In this document: positions 28,596 to 38,141 of the stretch, piece by piece
How the letters are laid out: each line of letters begins with the position of its first letter
Numbering within the stretch: the stretch's first letter is position 1
Source of the DNA: Glutamicibacter nicotianae
Lineage (GTDB): Bacteria > Actinomycetota > Actinomycetes > Actinomycetales > Micrococcaceae
NCBI RefSeq assembly: GCF_006539525.1
Contig: NZ_BJNE01000010.1
Location: forward strand, 1-64,000
Direction of reading: 5' to 3'
Length of the DNA: 64,000 bases
Program-made: the position numbers and the translations under genes
Notes under the pieces: model-generated
Databases searched by the model: none
Seen by the model: only the letters and a program-made list of their open reading frames with translations
Told to the model about the DNA's origin: nothing

Positions 28596-28626
28596 CTGCT
28601 AGCTGCTAGCTGCTAGCTGCTAGCCG
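28587..28626. repeat. Short tandem repeat, 7-base unit
   Basis: About five copies of TGCTAGC in a row, preceded by a GCTAGCTA block and overlapping the HNH stop codon. The repeat is palindromic within each unit and could fold or expand by slippage. Confidence 0.8.
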
Positions 28627-28661
28627 CTGGCCCAGCGGCCTTCAGCTAGGCCGTGTGGGAC

Positions 28662-29072
28662 CTACTTCTTGCTTCGCTCGATTGCTAGCGGCAGGACGTG
28701 GTCGCGCAGCAGGGGAGCTATATCCTCGCGTTCCAACGCGGCCTGCGGGTCGATCCAGAGCAGCTCTTCCAGTTCTGCCAGCGGGGCGAGCTCGCCATGG
28801 AAAGCCGCACTGTACAAAGATGCGTGGATCGAGGTGTCTTCTTCGTTGGCTGCTGGCCCGATCCATTCGCCGTCGAAGCGCAGTTCGTCAGCGGTGAAGC
28901 TCAGCCCCAGTTCTTCGCGAATTTCTCGAATGATAGTTTGTAACGCGGATTCCCCAGGCTCCGGCTTGCCGCCAGGTTGCATGAACATGGTTGTCCCGCG
29001 CTTGCGTACGAGCAGGATTTCTCCATGGTTGTTGATTAAACAGGCCGCTGAGATCGTCAAATTTTTCTTCAC
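28662..29072 (-). CDS. NUDIX hydrolase
   Basis: A protein of about 136 residues with the complete NUDIX box GGKPEPGESALQTIIREIREELGL (given as motif positions; G-x5-E-x7-REIREELGL). It hydrolyses a nucleoside-diphosphate-linked substrate, likely a damaged nucleotide or sugar nucleotide. The flanking LLVRKRGTTMFMQPGG is typical. GTG 29072 was chosen as start; a TTG at 29135 would add 21 residues, and neither has a strong ribosome site. Confidence 0.88.
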   Translation of the reverse strand: MKKNLTISAACLINNHGEILLVRKRGTTMFMQPGGKPEPGESALQTIIREIREELGLSFTADELRFDGEWIGPAANEEDTSIHASLYSAAFHGELAPLAELEELLWIDPQAALEREDIAPLLRDHVLPLAIERSKK

Positions 29073-29259
29073 CAAAACACAATATCGCGTGTTTATATGA
29101 GTTAGAGATGGTAACGTGCTTAATTGGATCTCCAACGGTTTTAGTTCTAGTTGATCAAGGTTAATTTACTCGCAGTATCTAACCGCGGTATTGATGACTA
29201 CCGAAAACATTGGAAATGAAAGATCGATCCATCAAATTTACAGATCTATGGAGCAATAA

Positions 29260-30447
29260 ATGCGACGGGGTACAAATCTAGGGCGCTTGGGAGACTTCAA
29301 CCAAGCCGTAATTCTCGAGTCGATTCGACGGGCACCGGAAGGAATCAGCCGCGTTGAACTGGCCGGTTCGACTGGCCTGTCGCCGCAGACCATTTCCAAC
29401 GTTGTCCGCCGCTTGCTGGATGACGGAATCGTTCGAGAAGACCGCACTATCGTTTCCGGCCCAGGCAAGCCTCGCACCGTACTGGAGCTCGAAGGCAACC
29501 GTCTCGTTTCCATTGGCATCCACCTAGATCCTAGCGTGTTGACCTTTGTTGCGATGAACCTGCGCGGTGAAGTCCTGCGCGAACGCAGCATCGAAGTTCC
29601 CAACCTCGAAGTTGCTACCGAAACTGTCCAGCTCATGGCAACCACCGTCAAGGAGCTCATTGCTGAGATCCGCGTGCCAAAGAAGCACATTGTCGGCGTC
29701 GGCATTGCAGTTCCGGGTCCAGTAAACGTCGAAGAAGGTGTGGTGCTGAACCCGCTGCGCAAGCTGTTGCGCCTGCAGGTCATCATCGAAAAGGACACCA
29801 TTGCCTCGGCAGTTGGCGAACTGTGGCAGTCCAAGGAAGAGAAGAACAACGACTTCGTCTTCATCTACTGCGGACACGGCTTCGGCGCTGGTCTCGTGTT
29901 CAACGGCGACGTCCACCATGGTGCGAGCAACAACGCAGGCGAAATCGGCCACTACTCGACCGGTCGCAAATCTGTGGCCTGCGAGGAATGCGGTGCAGAT
30001 GATTGCCTCGCCGCAGGCACCTCCTACGAATTCATCGCCGCCCAGGCCAAGGAGCGCGGTCTGGAACTGCCGAGCTTCGAAATCGTTGGTCCGGAACAGC
30101 GCGCTGCCGGCATGAACCGCCTCTACGAGCTGGCCCATGAAGGAAACAAGGTCGCCAAGGAACTGGTCACCGAGATCATGATCAAGGTTGGCGAAGTTGC
30201 CGGCCAGCTGGCCAACTCGCTGGACGTGCGCGAAGTTGTCTTCGGCGGACCGCAGTGGGAAAAGGTGCGCGAACTGGTCGATGATCAAGTCCAGGATGCC
30301 ATTGGCCGCCGCTTCGCCTTGCGCGGAGTGCATGAAATCGAGACCCGCACGTCCGAGCTCGGCTCCAACGTCGGTGCCATCGGTGGCGCTTGCGTAGTCA
30401 TGGATGCCTCGCTGTCTCCGAAGGCGACCGCACTGCTGCTGCGCTAA
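29260..30447 (+). CDS. ROK family transcriptional regulator
   Basis: A 395-residue NagC/XylR-type protein. An N-terminal helix-turn-helix (about 20-65: GISRVELAGSTGLSPQTISN) precedes a ROK sugar-kinase-like fold. The fold has the phosphate/ATP segments (CGHGFGAGLVFNGDVHHGAS, GEIGH) and the zinc-type motif ACEECGADDCL. It probably senses a sugar or sugar phosphate. The start has GGAG upstream. No sugar-utilisation genes are adjacent, so the effector is unknown. Confidence 0.92.
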   Translation: MRRGTNLGRLGDFNQAVILESIRRAPEGISRVELAGSTGLSPQTISNVVRRLLDDGIVREDRTIVSGPGKPRTVLELEGNRLVSIGIHLDPSVLTFVAMNLRGEVLRERSIEVPNLEVATETVQLMATTVKELIAEIRVPKKHIVGVGIAVPGPVNVEEGVVLNPLRKLLRLQVIIEKDTIASAVGELWQSKEEKNNDFVFIYCGHGFGAGLVFNGDVHHGASNNAGEIGHYSTGRKSVACEECGADDCLAAGTSYEFIAAQAKERGLELPSFEIVGPEQRAAGMNRLYELAHEGNKVAKELVTEIMIKVGEVAGQLANSLDVREVVFGGPQWEKVRELVDDQVQDAIGRRFALRGVHEIETRTSELGSNVGAIGGACVVMDASLSPKATALLLR

Positions 30448-30462
30448 GCAACAGCCAACTTC

Positions 30463-30506
30463 AAGCACTGAGGGTACGTTCCGCATGGAACGTACCCTCA
30501 GTGCTT
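30463..30506. terminator. Hairpin after ROK gene
   Basis: A perfect 20-base-pair stem (30463-30482 with 30487-30506) with a GCAT loop and no T-run. It probably terminates the ROK transcript or both directions. Confidence 0.7.
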
Positions 30507-30523
30507 GCTGCCGTAGCAACGGC

Positions 30524-30562
30524 AAAAGCCTTGTTCCCAATCGCAAGACTGGAAACAAGGCT
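30524..30562 (-). terminator. Terminator of tRNA-Arg
   Basis: A stem of about 11 base pairs read on the minus strand just after the tRNA 3' end (GCCTTGTTTCC with GGGAACAAGGC), followed by TTTT. Confidence 0.75.
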
Positions 30563-30566
30563 TCAG

Positions 30567-30643
30567 TGGTGCCCCTGGCCGGAATCGAACCGACGGCCTA
30601 CCCTTTAGGAGAGGGTCGCTCTATCCTACTGAGCTACAGAGGC
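30567..30643 (-). tRNA. tRNA-Arg (anticodon CCT)
   Basis: On the minus strand: acceptor GCCTCTG/CAGGGGC (one G-T pair), D-arm GCTC/GAGC, anticodon stem ACCCT/AGGGT with loop CTCCTAA giving CCT, T-arm GTCGG/CCGGC around TTCGATT, and encoded CCA. Confidence 0.95.
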
Positions 30644-30710
30644 ATGGGCGTGAAAACACCAACAACACTATCTTACTAGGGCGTGCTGGGCGTAATTCTC
30701 ACGCCACGGC

Positions 30711-31373
30711 TCAGGCCGTGCCTTCGCGAATCGCAAGCATTTTTGCCTTGAGCGCACGATTGGCACGAAGAGCCCCCAGACCTATGACAAGACCGGCGGT
30801 GATGACCAGCAGTGCCCAGCGGATCGTCGTGAGGATCGATGCCAATACGACGGCTCCACTGCTCAAGTCTCCAGTGAACAGGGCATCAATGGCGAAGTTC
30901 TCCCAGATATCAATGGCCGCGAAGCCCAAGGGGGCAATCCAGGCCAGCCAACGCATCTGGCGGTTGGGAATCCAGCGGATGAACAACAGCATGGAGAACA
31001 CTGCGGTAAACATCGGGAAGAGGAAACCCGCGGTCTTATGCAGGTAGTTGAGCTGGCCGACAGCGTCATCATCCATGGCGCCGCGCAATGCTTCTATATC
31101 GCTGGTCGTGTAGCCGAAAATCCGCTGATCGGGCATCGACAGCGAATCACTGAGGTCCTTCATCTGCACCATCGTGAGCAGATGGTAGTACGCGAACAAG
31201 GCAACGCATACGATCAAGCCCACCGAGATGAGCAGCATCGGGTTTGACTTGTTCTCGTGGGAGGTGCTCTGCACCTTGCCTGGCCCCATGCTAGGACCCT
31301 GCGACTGGTTCGGCTGCTCACTGAACTGCGCAGGCTTGCGATACTCTTTGCTTTTCCTGACCTTTTTTGCCAT
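30711..31373 (-). CDS. Hypothetical membrane protein
   Basis: A 220-residue protein that I do not recognise. A basic, Gln/Ser-rich cytoplasmic N-terminus (1-44) is followed by about four hydrophobic segments (near 46-64, 113-132, 140-158 and 174-196) and a basic C-terminus. The first loop (65-110) is polar and acidic. It faces away from pcrA, which starts 84 bases beyond its start on the other strand. Function unknown. Confidence 0.75.
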   Translation of the reverse strand: MAKKVRKSKEYRKPAQFSEQPNQSQGPSMGPGKVQSTSHENKSNPMLLISVGLIVCVALFAYYHLLTMVQMKDLSDSLSMPDQRIFGYTTSDIEALRGAMDDDAVGQLNYLHKTAGFLFPMFTAVFSMLLFIRWIPNRQMRWLAWIAPLGFAAIDIWENFAIDALFTGDLSSGAVVLASILTTIRWALLVITAGLVIGLGALRANRALKAKMLAIREGTA

Positions 31374-31457
31374 ATCTTCTATTATGCCCGGCGAGCTATG
31401 CGGGCTTTCCCGCGCTCACTGAAAAGTGTCCGGCGCTCCACGTAGACTGGCTACATC

Positions 31458-33836
31458 ATGGATTTCCTTTTTGATGATTTCGCCCCGGATTCCGCACAGC
31501 AGGCCATGCCCACTGCCGAGGAGCTATTGGTCGGCATGAACCCGCAGCAGGAAGAAGCAGTTCGCTATGCCGGCGGACCATTGCTGATCGTGGCTGGCGC
31601 TGGTTCCGGAAAGACCCGTGTGCTGACGCACCGCATTGCCTATCTCTTGGCGACCGGACGCGCTCGGCCGCACGAAATCCTGGCGATCACCTTCACCAAC
31701 AAGGCCGCTGCCGAGATGCGCGAACGAGCCGCTGAGCTCATCGGCGACGAGCAGGCGAAGAAGATGTGGATCTCGACGTTCCACTCTTCATGCGTGCGTA
31801 TTCTGCGTCGCGAAGCGGCCACCATTGGGCTGAAATCCAACTTCTCGATCTACGACTCCACTGATTCGCTGCGCCTGATCACCTTGGTCGCCAAGTCCTT
31901 GGAGATCGACCCGAAGCGCTTCACTCCAAAGGCAATTGCGCACAAGATTTCCTCGCTGAAGAACGAGTTGATTGACGAGGAGGACTACGCGGCAACGATC
32001 AACACCAATGATCCGTTCTCGCGTGCCGTGTCCGAGGTCTACCGCGGATACACCCGCCGCCTGCGCGCCGCCAACGCCATGGACTTCGACGACCTGATTG
32101 GACAGGTCGTCTACATGTTCCGTGCCTTCCCGCGACTGGCCGACAGCTACCGCCGCCGGTTCCGCCATGTGCTCATTGACGAATACCAGGACACCAACCA
32201 CGCACAGTATTCGCTGGTGCGTGAGCTCACCGGCGCCGAAGGCGACACCGTGCCTGGCGAACTGACCGTGGTCGGCGACTCGGACCAGTCGATTTATGCC
32301 TTCCGCGGTGCCGACATCCGCAACATCGTCGACTTCGAAAAAGACTATCCGAACGCGGCAACCATCAAGCTGGAACAGAACTACCGTTCCACCCAGACCA
32401 TTCTGTCGGCCGCCAACGAGGTCATCAAGCGAAACCCCGACCGCAACGACAAGAAGCTGTGGACTGCCAGCGGCGACGGCGAGAAGATCACCGGATATGT
32501 CGGCGAATCCGAATCCGACGAAGCACGCTGGATTGCTGAAGAAATTCTGCGTCTGAATGATGACGAGGATGTCCGCCCGGGCGACGTGGCAATCTTCTAC
32601 CGCACGAACGCCCAGTCGCGTGCCTTGGAAGAGCAGCTGATGCGCGTGGATCTGAAGTACCGCGTCGTTGGCGGCACCCGATTCTACGACCGCAAGGAAA
32701 TCAAGGACGCGCTGGCCTACCTGCGCGCCCTGGTGAACCCGGACGATGACATCAACGTCCGCCGCATTCTCAATGAGCCCAAGCGCGGCATCGGCGACCG
32801 TGCTGAAGGCGCCGTGGCGGCGCTGGCTGAACGGGACCGGATTTCCTTCATGGAAGCCTTACGCCGTTCCGACGAGGCGCCGGGGCTGGGAACCCGCGGA
32901 ATCAAGATGACCGCAGCCTTTGTCTCCATGATGGATGACTTGAAGACCGTGGCGGAGGGCTCGGGCCCGGCAGAAGCCCTTGAAGCGGTGCTTGAGCAGA
33001 CCGGATACCTGGAAACTCTCCGGCTCTCCTCGGATCCGCAGGATGAGTCGCGTGTGGAGAACCTCGCCGAACTGGTTGCCGTGGTCCGCGACTACGTGAA
33101 CGAAGAACCTGAAGGCGGCCTCGAAGGCTTCCTGGAGCGCGTGGCTCTCGTCGCAGATGCCGACCAGATCCCGGAGGCGCCCAGCGATGACGAGGGAGCG
33201 GCCATGGCCGCGCAGGAAGGCATGGTCACCTTGATGACCCTGCACACCGCCAAGGGCCTGGAATTCCCGGTGGTCTTCCTGACCGGCATGGAGCACGGCG
33301 TCTTCCCGCACCAGCGTTCCATGACCGACGAAAAGGAACTCGCCGAAGAGCGCCGCTTGGCCTATGTCGGGCTGACCCGTGCCCGCGAACGCTTGTACCT
33401 GACGCGCGCCGAGCAGCGCAGCCTCTGGGGACAGGCCCAATACAACCCGGCGAGCCAGTTCCTGGAAGAGGTGCCGAACGAGCTCATCGACTGGAAACGC
33501 GAGGGCTCTGGCGGTGGAATGGGCTTCGGTTACGGTAACGCAGCGGTGAATTTCGCCACCAGCAGATATGACCGCGGCAGCCATTGGGGTGCAGGTTCGG
33601 CGTCGCCGCAACCGGTGCGCGGGCACAACGCCGCTCCGGTGTCCAAGAAACGCGTCGTGCAGAACAAGGACATCACCATCCCTGAAGTCGGGCAAAGCGT
33701 CAAGCATTCTTCGTTTGGCTTGGGAACTGTTATTGCTTTGGAAGGTGCAGGAGACAAGACCGTGGCCAAGGTGCAGTTCCCGGACTCTGAGAAGCGGCTT
33801 TTGCTGCGCTATGCACCGCTGGAAATCGTGGACTAG
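31458..33836 (+). CDS. pcrA: ATP-dependent DNA helicase PcrA/UvrD
   Basis: A 792-residue SF1 helicase for repair and plasmid-type unwinding. Walker A AGAGSGKT is at residues 46-53 (motif I), ITFTNKAAAEM is motif Ia, LIDEYQDTNHAQY is motif II, GDSDQSIYAFRGAD is motif III, LEQNYRST is motif IV, VTLMTLHTAKGLEFPVVFLTG is motif V, and AYVGLTRARERLYL is motif VI. The C-terminal ~100 residues (Gly-rich, then a KHSSFGLGTVIALEG segment) match the PcrA family. Monocistronic. Confidence 0.97.
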   Translation: MDFLFDDFAPDSAQQAMPTAEELLVGMNPQQEEAVRYAGGPLLIVAGAGSGKTRVLTHRIAYLLATGRARPHEILAITFTNKAAAEMRERAAELIGDEQAKKMWISTFHSSCVRILRREAATIGLKSNFSIYDSTDSLRLITLVAKSLEIDPKRFTPKAIAHKISSLKNELIDEEDYAATINTNDPFSRAVSEVYRGYTRRLRAANAMDFDDLIGQVVYMFRAFPRLADSYRRRFRHVLIDEYQDTNHAQYSLVRELTGAEGDTVPGELTVVGDSDQSIYAFRGADIRNIVDFEKDYPNAATIKLEQNYRSTQTILSAANEVIKRNPDRNDKKLWTASGDGEKITGYVGESESDEARWIAEEILRLNDDEDVRPGDVAIFYRTNAQSRALEEQLMRVDLKYRVVGGTRFYDRKEIKDALAYLRALVNPDDDINVRRILNEPKRGIGDRAEGAVAALAERDRISFMEALRRSDEAPGLGTRGIKMTAAFVSMMDDLKTVAEGSGPAEALEAVLEQTGYLETLRLSSDPQDESRVENLAELVAVVRDYVNEEPEGGLEGFLERVALVADADQIPEAPSDDEGAAMAAQEGMVTLMTLHTAKGLEFPVVFLTGMEHGVFPHQRSMTDEKELAEERRLAYVGLTRARERLYLTRAEQRSLWGQAQYNPASQFLEEVPNELIDWKREGSGGGMGFGYGNAAVNFATSRYDRGSHWGAGSASPQPVRGHNAAPVSKKRVVQNKDITIPEVGQSVKHSSFGLGTVIALEGAGDKTVAKVQFPDSEKRLLLRYAPLEIVD

Positions 33837-34078
33837 CCTGCAGGCGTTGACTGTTTTACACGTCACATCTTGATGCTTCCCGACTGGGTTTTCAGGTTTC
33901 TCTACATGCTGTAAAAGTGGGAAGTTTGCGAAAGTCGGGATAGTCTGAGAGGTGCGCACGGGCTACGGCGCCTTACGACGTCCCGGTAGTTGCGGTGCGC
34001 TCTCTATGGCATGGCATGGATTTCGGTCTGTGGCCGTGCCGCGAGTCAGCATGAACTTCGAACGAAGGACACAAACCC
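33837..34078 (+). other. sucC upstream region
   Basis: About 240 bases between pcrA and sucC. It contains TTTTACA and TGTAAAA arms about 50 bases apart and a GAAGGA ribosome site before the GTG start. No convincing promoter pair was assigned. Confidence 0.4.
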
Positions 34079-35251
34079 GTGGACCTGTATGAGTACCAGG
34101 CGCGCGATCTATTCGAGGCACACGGCGTTCCCGTGCTTGCCGGTATCGTCGCTTACACCCCGGAAGAAGCCAAAGCCGCAGCTGAGAAGATCGGCGGCGT
34201 TGTAGTAGTTAAGGCACAGGTCAAGGTTGGCGGCCGTGGCAAGGCTGGCGGCGTCAAGGTCGCTAAGACCGCCGACGAAGCTTTCGAGCACGCTTCCAAC
34301 ATCCTCGGTATGGACATCAAGGGCCACACCGTAAACAAGGTCATGATCGCTCAGGGCGCCGACATTGCCGAGGAATTCTACTTCTCGGTACTGCTGGACC
34401 GTGCAAACCGCAACTACCTGGCAATGTGCTCGGTAGAGGGCGGCATGGAGATCGAGCAGCTGGCTGAGGAGCGCCCAGAAGCTCTGGCCCGCGTTGCTGT
34501 TGATCCGCTGGTTGGCATCGACGCCGACAAGGCAGCAGAGATCGTCGCCGAGGCAGGCTTCCCAGAAGAACTGCGCGGCAAGGTTGCAGAAACTCTGCAG
34601 ACCCTGTGGACCGTCTTCAAGGAAGAGGATGCCACCCTCGTTGAGGTCAACCCACTGGTGAAGACCGGTGCCGGCGACATCGTTGCGCTGGACGGCAAGG
34701 TCTCCCTGGATGACAACGCATCCGAGGTTCGCCACCCAGCTCACGAAGAGCTCGAGGACAAGGGCGCAGCCGATCCTCTGGAATCCAAGGCAAAGGCCCT
34801 GGGCCTGAACTACGTCAAGCTGGACGGCGAAATCGGCATCATCGGCAACGGTGCAGGCCTGGTCATGTCCACCCTGGACGTTGTCGCCTACGCAGGCGAG
34901 AACCACGGCGACGTGAAGCCAGCGAACTTCCTGGACATTGGCGGTGGCGCATCGGCCGAGGTCATGGCCAACGGACTTGACGTCATCCTGAACGACCCAC
35001 AGGTCAAGTCGGTCTTCGTCAACGTCTTCGGCGGCATCACCGCATGCGACGCTGTCGCAAACGGCATCGTCGGCGCGCTGAACACCCTGGGTGACGCAGC
35101 GAACAAGCCACTGGTTGTCCGCCTGGACGGCAACAACGTTGAAGAGGGTCGCGCCATCTTGGCCGAGGCCAACCACCCGTTGGTCACCCTGGCAGCAACC
35201 ATGGATGAGGGCGCCGACAAGGCTGCCGAGCTCGCCAACTCAGCGAAGTAA
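34079..35251 (+). CDS. sucC: Succinyl-CoA synthetase (ADP-forming) beta subunit
   Basis: A 390-residue ATP-grasp subunit of the TCA-cycle enzyme that interconverts succinyl-CoA and succinate. [19 protein letters not shown] opens the chain, [14 protein letters not shown] is the nucleotide loop, and the C-terminal ligase/CoA part contains [14 protein letters not shown] and [16 protein letters not shown]. The GTG start has GAAGGA upstream. sucD begins 16 bases after the stop, in one operon. Confidence 0.97.
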   Translation: MDLYEYQARDLFEAHGVPVLAGIVAYTPEEAKAAAEKIGGVVVVKAQVKVGGRGKAGGVKVAKTADEAFEHASNILGMDIKGHTVNKVMIAQGADIAEEFYFSVLLDRANRNYLAMCSVEGGMEIEQLAEERPEALARVAVDPLVGIDADKAAEIVAEAGFPEELRGKVAETLQTLWTVFKEEDATLVEVNPLVKTGAGDIVALDGKVSLDDNASEVRHPAHEELEDKGAADPLESKAKALGLNYVKLDGEIGIIGNGAGLVMSTLDVVAYAGENHGDVKPANFLDIGGGASAEVMANGLDVILNDPQVKSVFVNVFGGITACDAVANGIVGALNTLGDAANKPLVVRLDGNNVEEGRAILAEANHPLVTLAATMDEGADKAAELANSAK

Positions 35252-35267
35252 GAGGGATTAGCGAACA

Positions 35268-36170
35268 ATGAGCATTTACCTGAACAAGGACTCCAAGGTC
35301 ATCGTCCAGGGCATCACCGGCGGCGAAGGCACCAAGCACACCGCCCTGATGCTCAAGGCTGGCACCAACATTGTTGGCGGCGTGAACGCCCGCAAGGCCG
35401 GCACCACCGTGACCCACGGTGACCAGGACATCAAGGTTTACGGCACCGTGGCTGAAGCCAAGGCCGAGACCGGCGCAGACGTATCGATCGTCTTCGTGCC
35501 ACCTAAGTTCACCAAGGACGCAGTCGTTGAGGCTATCGAGGCCGAGGTCGGCCTTGTCGTAGTCATCACCGAAGGTGTTCCAGTGCAGGACTCCGCTGAG
35601 TTCTGGGCTCTGGCACAGTCGAAGGTTGACGCCGACGGCAACCAGATCACCCGCATCATCGGCCCTAACTGCCCAGGCATCATCACCCCGGGCGAGGCGC
35701 TGGTTGGCATCACCCCGAACAATATCACCGGCAAGGGCCCAATCGGCTTGGTTTCCAAGTCCGGTACCCTGACCTACCAGATGATGTACGAACTGCGCGA
35801 TCTGGGCTTCTCGACCGCAATCGGCATCGGCGGCGACCCAGTCATCGGCACCACCCACATCGACGCCCTGGCTGCTTTCGAAGCTGATCCAGAGACCAAG
35901 GCCATCGTCATGATCGGTGAAATCGGTGGCGACGCCGAGGAACGCGCTGCCGAATTCATCAAGGCCAACGTCACCAAGCCAGTTGTTGGCTACGTGGCTG
36001 GCTTCACCGCTCCTGAGGGCAAGACCATGGGCCACGCAGGCGCCATCGTTTCCGGTTCGGCTGGCACCGCCCAGGCGAAGAAGGAAGCCCTGGAAGCTGC
36101 AGGCGTCAAGGTTGGCAAGACTCCTTCGGAGACCGCCCGCCTGCTGCGCGAAGTCTTCGCAGCTCTCTAA
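35268..36170 (+). CDS. sucD: Succinyl-CoA synthetase alpha subunit
   Basis: A 300-residue subunit carrying the CoA-binding Rossmann domain ([15 protein letters not shown]) and the ligase domain. The phosphorylated catalytic His is in [31 protein letters not shown] and the segment [20 protein letters not shown] are conserved. It pairs with sucC to act in the TCA cycle. Confidence 0.97.
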   Translation: MSIYLNKDSKVIVQGITGGEGTKHTALMLKAGTNIVGGVNARKAGTTVTHGDQDIKVYGTVAEAKAETGADVSIVFVPPKFTKDAVVEAIEAEVGLVVVITEGVPVQDSAEFWALAQSKVDADGNQITRIIGPNCPGIITPGEALVGITPNNITGKGPIGLVSKSGTLTYQMMYELRDLGFSTAIGIGGDPVIGTTHIDALAAFEADPETKAIVMIGEIGGDAEERAAEFIKANVTKPVVGYVAGFTAPEGKTMGHAGAIVSGSAGTAQAKKEALEAAGVKVGKTPSETARLLREVFAAL

Positions 36171-36214
36171 GCTGACGCTGGAGCAAAGCTGATTCCCGGG
36201 TTTCATCCGGGAAC

Positions 36215-36263
36215 AAACGGCCGCCGCTTCTCCTGAATTTTTCAGGAGCCGCGGCGGCCGTTT
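36215..36263 (+). terminator. Terminator of sucCD
   Basis: A 13-base-pair GC-rich outer stem (36215-36227 with 36251-36263) enclosing a second 7-base-pair stem, ending in GTTT. Confidence 0.8.
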
Positions 36264-36332
36264 CGCATTAACCCGAGAAGCCGTGGCCTGTTCTGGGCAC
36301 GGGCGGGCCGGATAACCAGCCGGAGTGAACCC

Positions 36333-36539
36333 CTGAGCCCGAAGACCCCGGACTTCAAGAAGAATCCGAATGCCGATGAAACGCCGCCGGCTGCCATGCC
36401 ATCGACCGGCCCCAAGCAATGGCCAGGTGCGTTGCCCGGTCTACCGGTCGCTTGGGCGTTATCCGGCGCAGAATCCATCGACCTGCGCCTGCAGCATGCA
36501 AGCCCTGCTATGCGGGCTGCTGGCGGTTCTGCCGGGTAG
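36333..36539 (+). other. Possible 68-codon ORF with CTG start
   Basis: Between sucD and the MHS transporter gene an open frame could start at CTG 36333, 11 bases after CCGGAG, and ends at TAG 36539. The product would be Pro/Ala-rich (PKTPDFKKNPNADETPP near its start). No homologue is recognised. Codon third positions are mixed, so coding is uncertain. Outside it and the flanking hairpins this 440-base interval (36171-36611) holds nothing supported. Confidence 0.25.
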
Positions 36540-36545
36540 GACAAC

Positions 36546-36579
36546 GGTGGGGCTGGTCCTTTGCAGAACCAGCCCCACC
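36546..36579. terminator. Hairpin before the MHS transporter 3' end
   Basis: A 12-base-pair stem GGTGGGGCTGGT/ACCAGCCCCACC (36546-36557 with 36568-36579) with a 10-base loop. It lies downstream of the minus-strand transporter gene and likely ends its transcript. Confidence 0.65.
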
Positions 36580-36611
36580 ATCGTCAGATCGCCCTTTGAG
36601 CGGTAACTGGC

Positions 36612-38141
36612 CTAGGACTTGGCCTTCTCTGCTTCAATCTCCTGCTGGTAGGTTTCCTCCAGAGCAGGAACCTGCTCGAAGATTTCTTCCACGTCCAGGT
36701 CAGGGTTTTCTTCCTGGGTTGCAACCAGCTCTACTGCTTCTTCCTCGGTGGCCACCGAAGGCAGCGAACCCGGAAGCGGCCTGCGTGCGGATTCCTTCAA
36801 GAAGCACACGGCGATGATGCCGGCAACCGACGTTCCCATGACCCAGAAGGCAGGTGCCAGGGAAGAATTGGTCATGGTGACCAGAGCCTGCATGATGAAC
36901 GGTGCGAAGCCGCCAAAGATGGCTACCGCGAAGTTGTACGAGATGCCCATGCCACCGTAACGCGAGGCGGTGGGGAACAGGGCTGGCAACGACGAAGCCA
37001 GGTTGGAAACGTAGAAGACCACGGGGATGGCCAACAGGGCAAGGCCCGTCAGCGTGGACCAGATTTGTCCATGCATCATGAACAAGAAGGCTGGAATGGC
37101 CAGGACAACTGCCGAGCCGGAGCCAATGAACAGGACCTTGCGGCGGCCTATGCTATCGGAGAGCATGCCGGCCAGCGGGATGCACAGGGACATGCCAACC
37201 AGAATCGGCAGGGTCAGCAGGTTGCCGTGCACCGGATCGTATTTCAGGGTCTCGGTCAGGTAGGTAGGCATGTAGCTGGTCAGTGCATAACCTGCAGTGT
37301 TGGCGGCCGAGACCAGCACGAAACCGGTCAGCAATTCGCGCCAGTAGGCCTTGACCAGGTCGATGACGCCCTTCGGAGCATCGGCGGAGTTCCGCGCGTC
37401 GTCGCTGGCGCGGTTAGCGGCTTCCTGGGCTTCCTTGAAGGCAGGAGTGTCTTCAATCTTGGAACGGAACCACAGTGCGATGACGCCGAGCGGAAGAGCG
37501 ACCAGGAATGGAATGCGCCAGGCGAAGCCTTCCATGACATCTTCGCTCAGGGTCAGCTGGAGAATGGAGACAAATGCGGCGCCCAAGGCAAAGCCCATGT
37601 AGGAGCCGAGGTCCAGCAGCGAGGCGAAGAAGCCGCGGCGCTTATCCGGAGCGTATTCGGTAATGAATGTAGTAGCACCGGCGTACTCGCCGCCGGTGGA
37701 GAAGCCCTGGATCAGCTTCAGCACGACGAGGAGAATTGGCGCTGCTACACCCCATACCGAGTAGTCCGGAAGGATACCGATGCCGAACGTGGCCAAAGCC
37801 ATCATGAGCAGGGTGAAGACCAGGACCTTCTGGCGTCCTACGCGGTCGCCTAGCTGGCCCAGAATCACGCCGCCAAGCGGGCGGGCAACGAAGGTCACGG
37901 CGAATACGCCTAGGCTGAACAGGGTTTGGATGGCAGGGTCTACCGTGTCAGGCATGAAAAGCTTGCCGATGATCACTGCGAGGTAGCCGTAGACACCTAC
38001 GTCGTACCATTCCATCAAGTTGCCAACGACGGTGCCGCCGATGGCTTTCTTGAGCATCGAATCGTCGACAACGTTGACGTCTTCGACCTTCAGCCGACGT
38101 TTTCTGCGGAACCGTGGCTTCCGTGAGTTTCGTGCTTCCAT
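36612..38141 (-). CDS. MFS transporter, metabolite:H+ symporter (ProP/MHS) type
   Basis: A 509-residue, 12-helix transporter. A 45-residue basic cytoplasmic N-terminus precedes TM1 (GTVVGNLMEWYDVGVYGYLA). The loop 2-3 signature is GQLGDRVGRQKVL, and a central loop (about 230-270) separates the halves. A long acidic C-terminal tail ends the chain. The MHS family imports osmolytes or carboxylates such as proline/betaine or 2-oxoglutarate; the substrate here is unknown. ATG 38141 was chosen over the longer frame because GAGGAGTG lies 8 bases upstream. It stands alone. Confidence 0.87.
   Translation of the reverse strand: MEARNSRKPRFRRKRRLKVEDVNVVDDSMLKKAIGGTVVGNLMEWYDVGVYGYLAVIIGKLFMPDTVDPAIQTLFSLGVFAVTFVARPLGGVILGQLGDRVGRQKVLVFTLLMMALATFGIGILPDYSVWGVAAPILLVVLKLIQGFSTGGEYAGATTFITEYAPDKRRGFFASLLDLGSYMGFALGAAFVSILQLTLSEDVMEGFAWRIPFLVALPLGVIALWFRSKIEDTPAFKEAQEAANRASDDARNSADAPKGVIDLVKAYWRELLTGFVLVSAANTAGYALTSYMPTYLTETLKYDPVHGNLLTLPILVGMSLCIPLAGMLSDSIGRRKVLFIGSGSAVVLAIPAFLFMMHGQIWSTLTGLALLAIPVVFYVSNLASSLPALFPTASRYGGMGISYNFAVAIFGGFAPFIMQALVTMTNSSLAPAFWVMGTSVAGIIAVCFLKESARRPLPGSLPSVATEEEAVELVATQEENPDLDVEEIFEQVPALEETYQQEIEAEKAKS

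Noticed and set aside
28587-28626. Possible CRISPR-like repeat
   Set aside because: The unit is only 7 bases with no spacers; it is a simple tandem repeat.
36242-36817. Minus and plus shadow frames near the sucD-MHS gap
   Set aside because: They overlap terminators and the transporter 3' end and lack ribosome sites or recognisable motifs.
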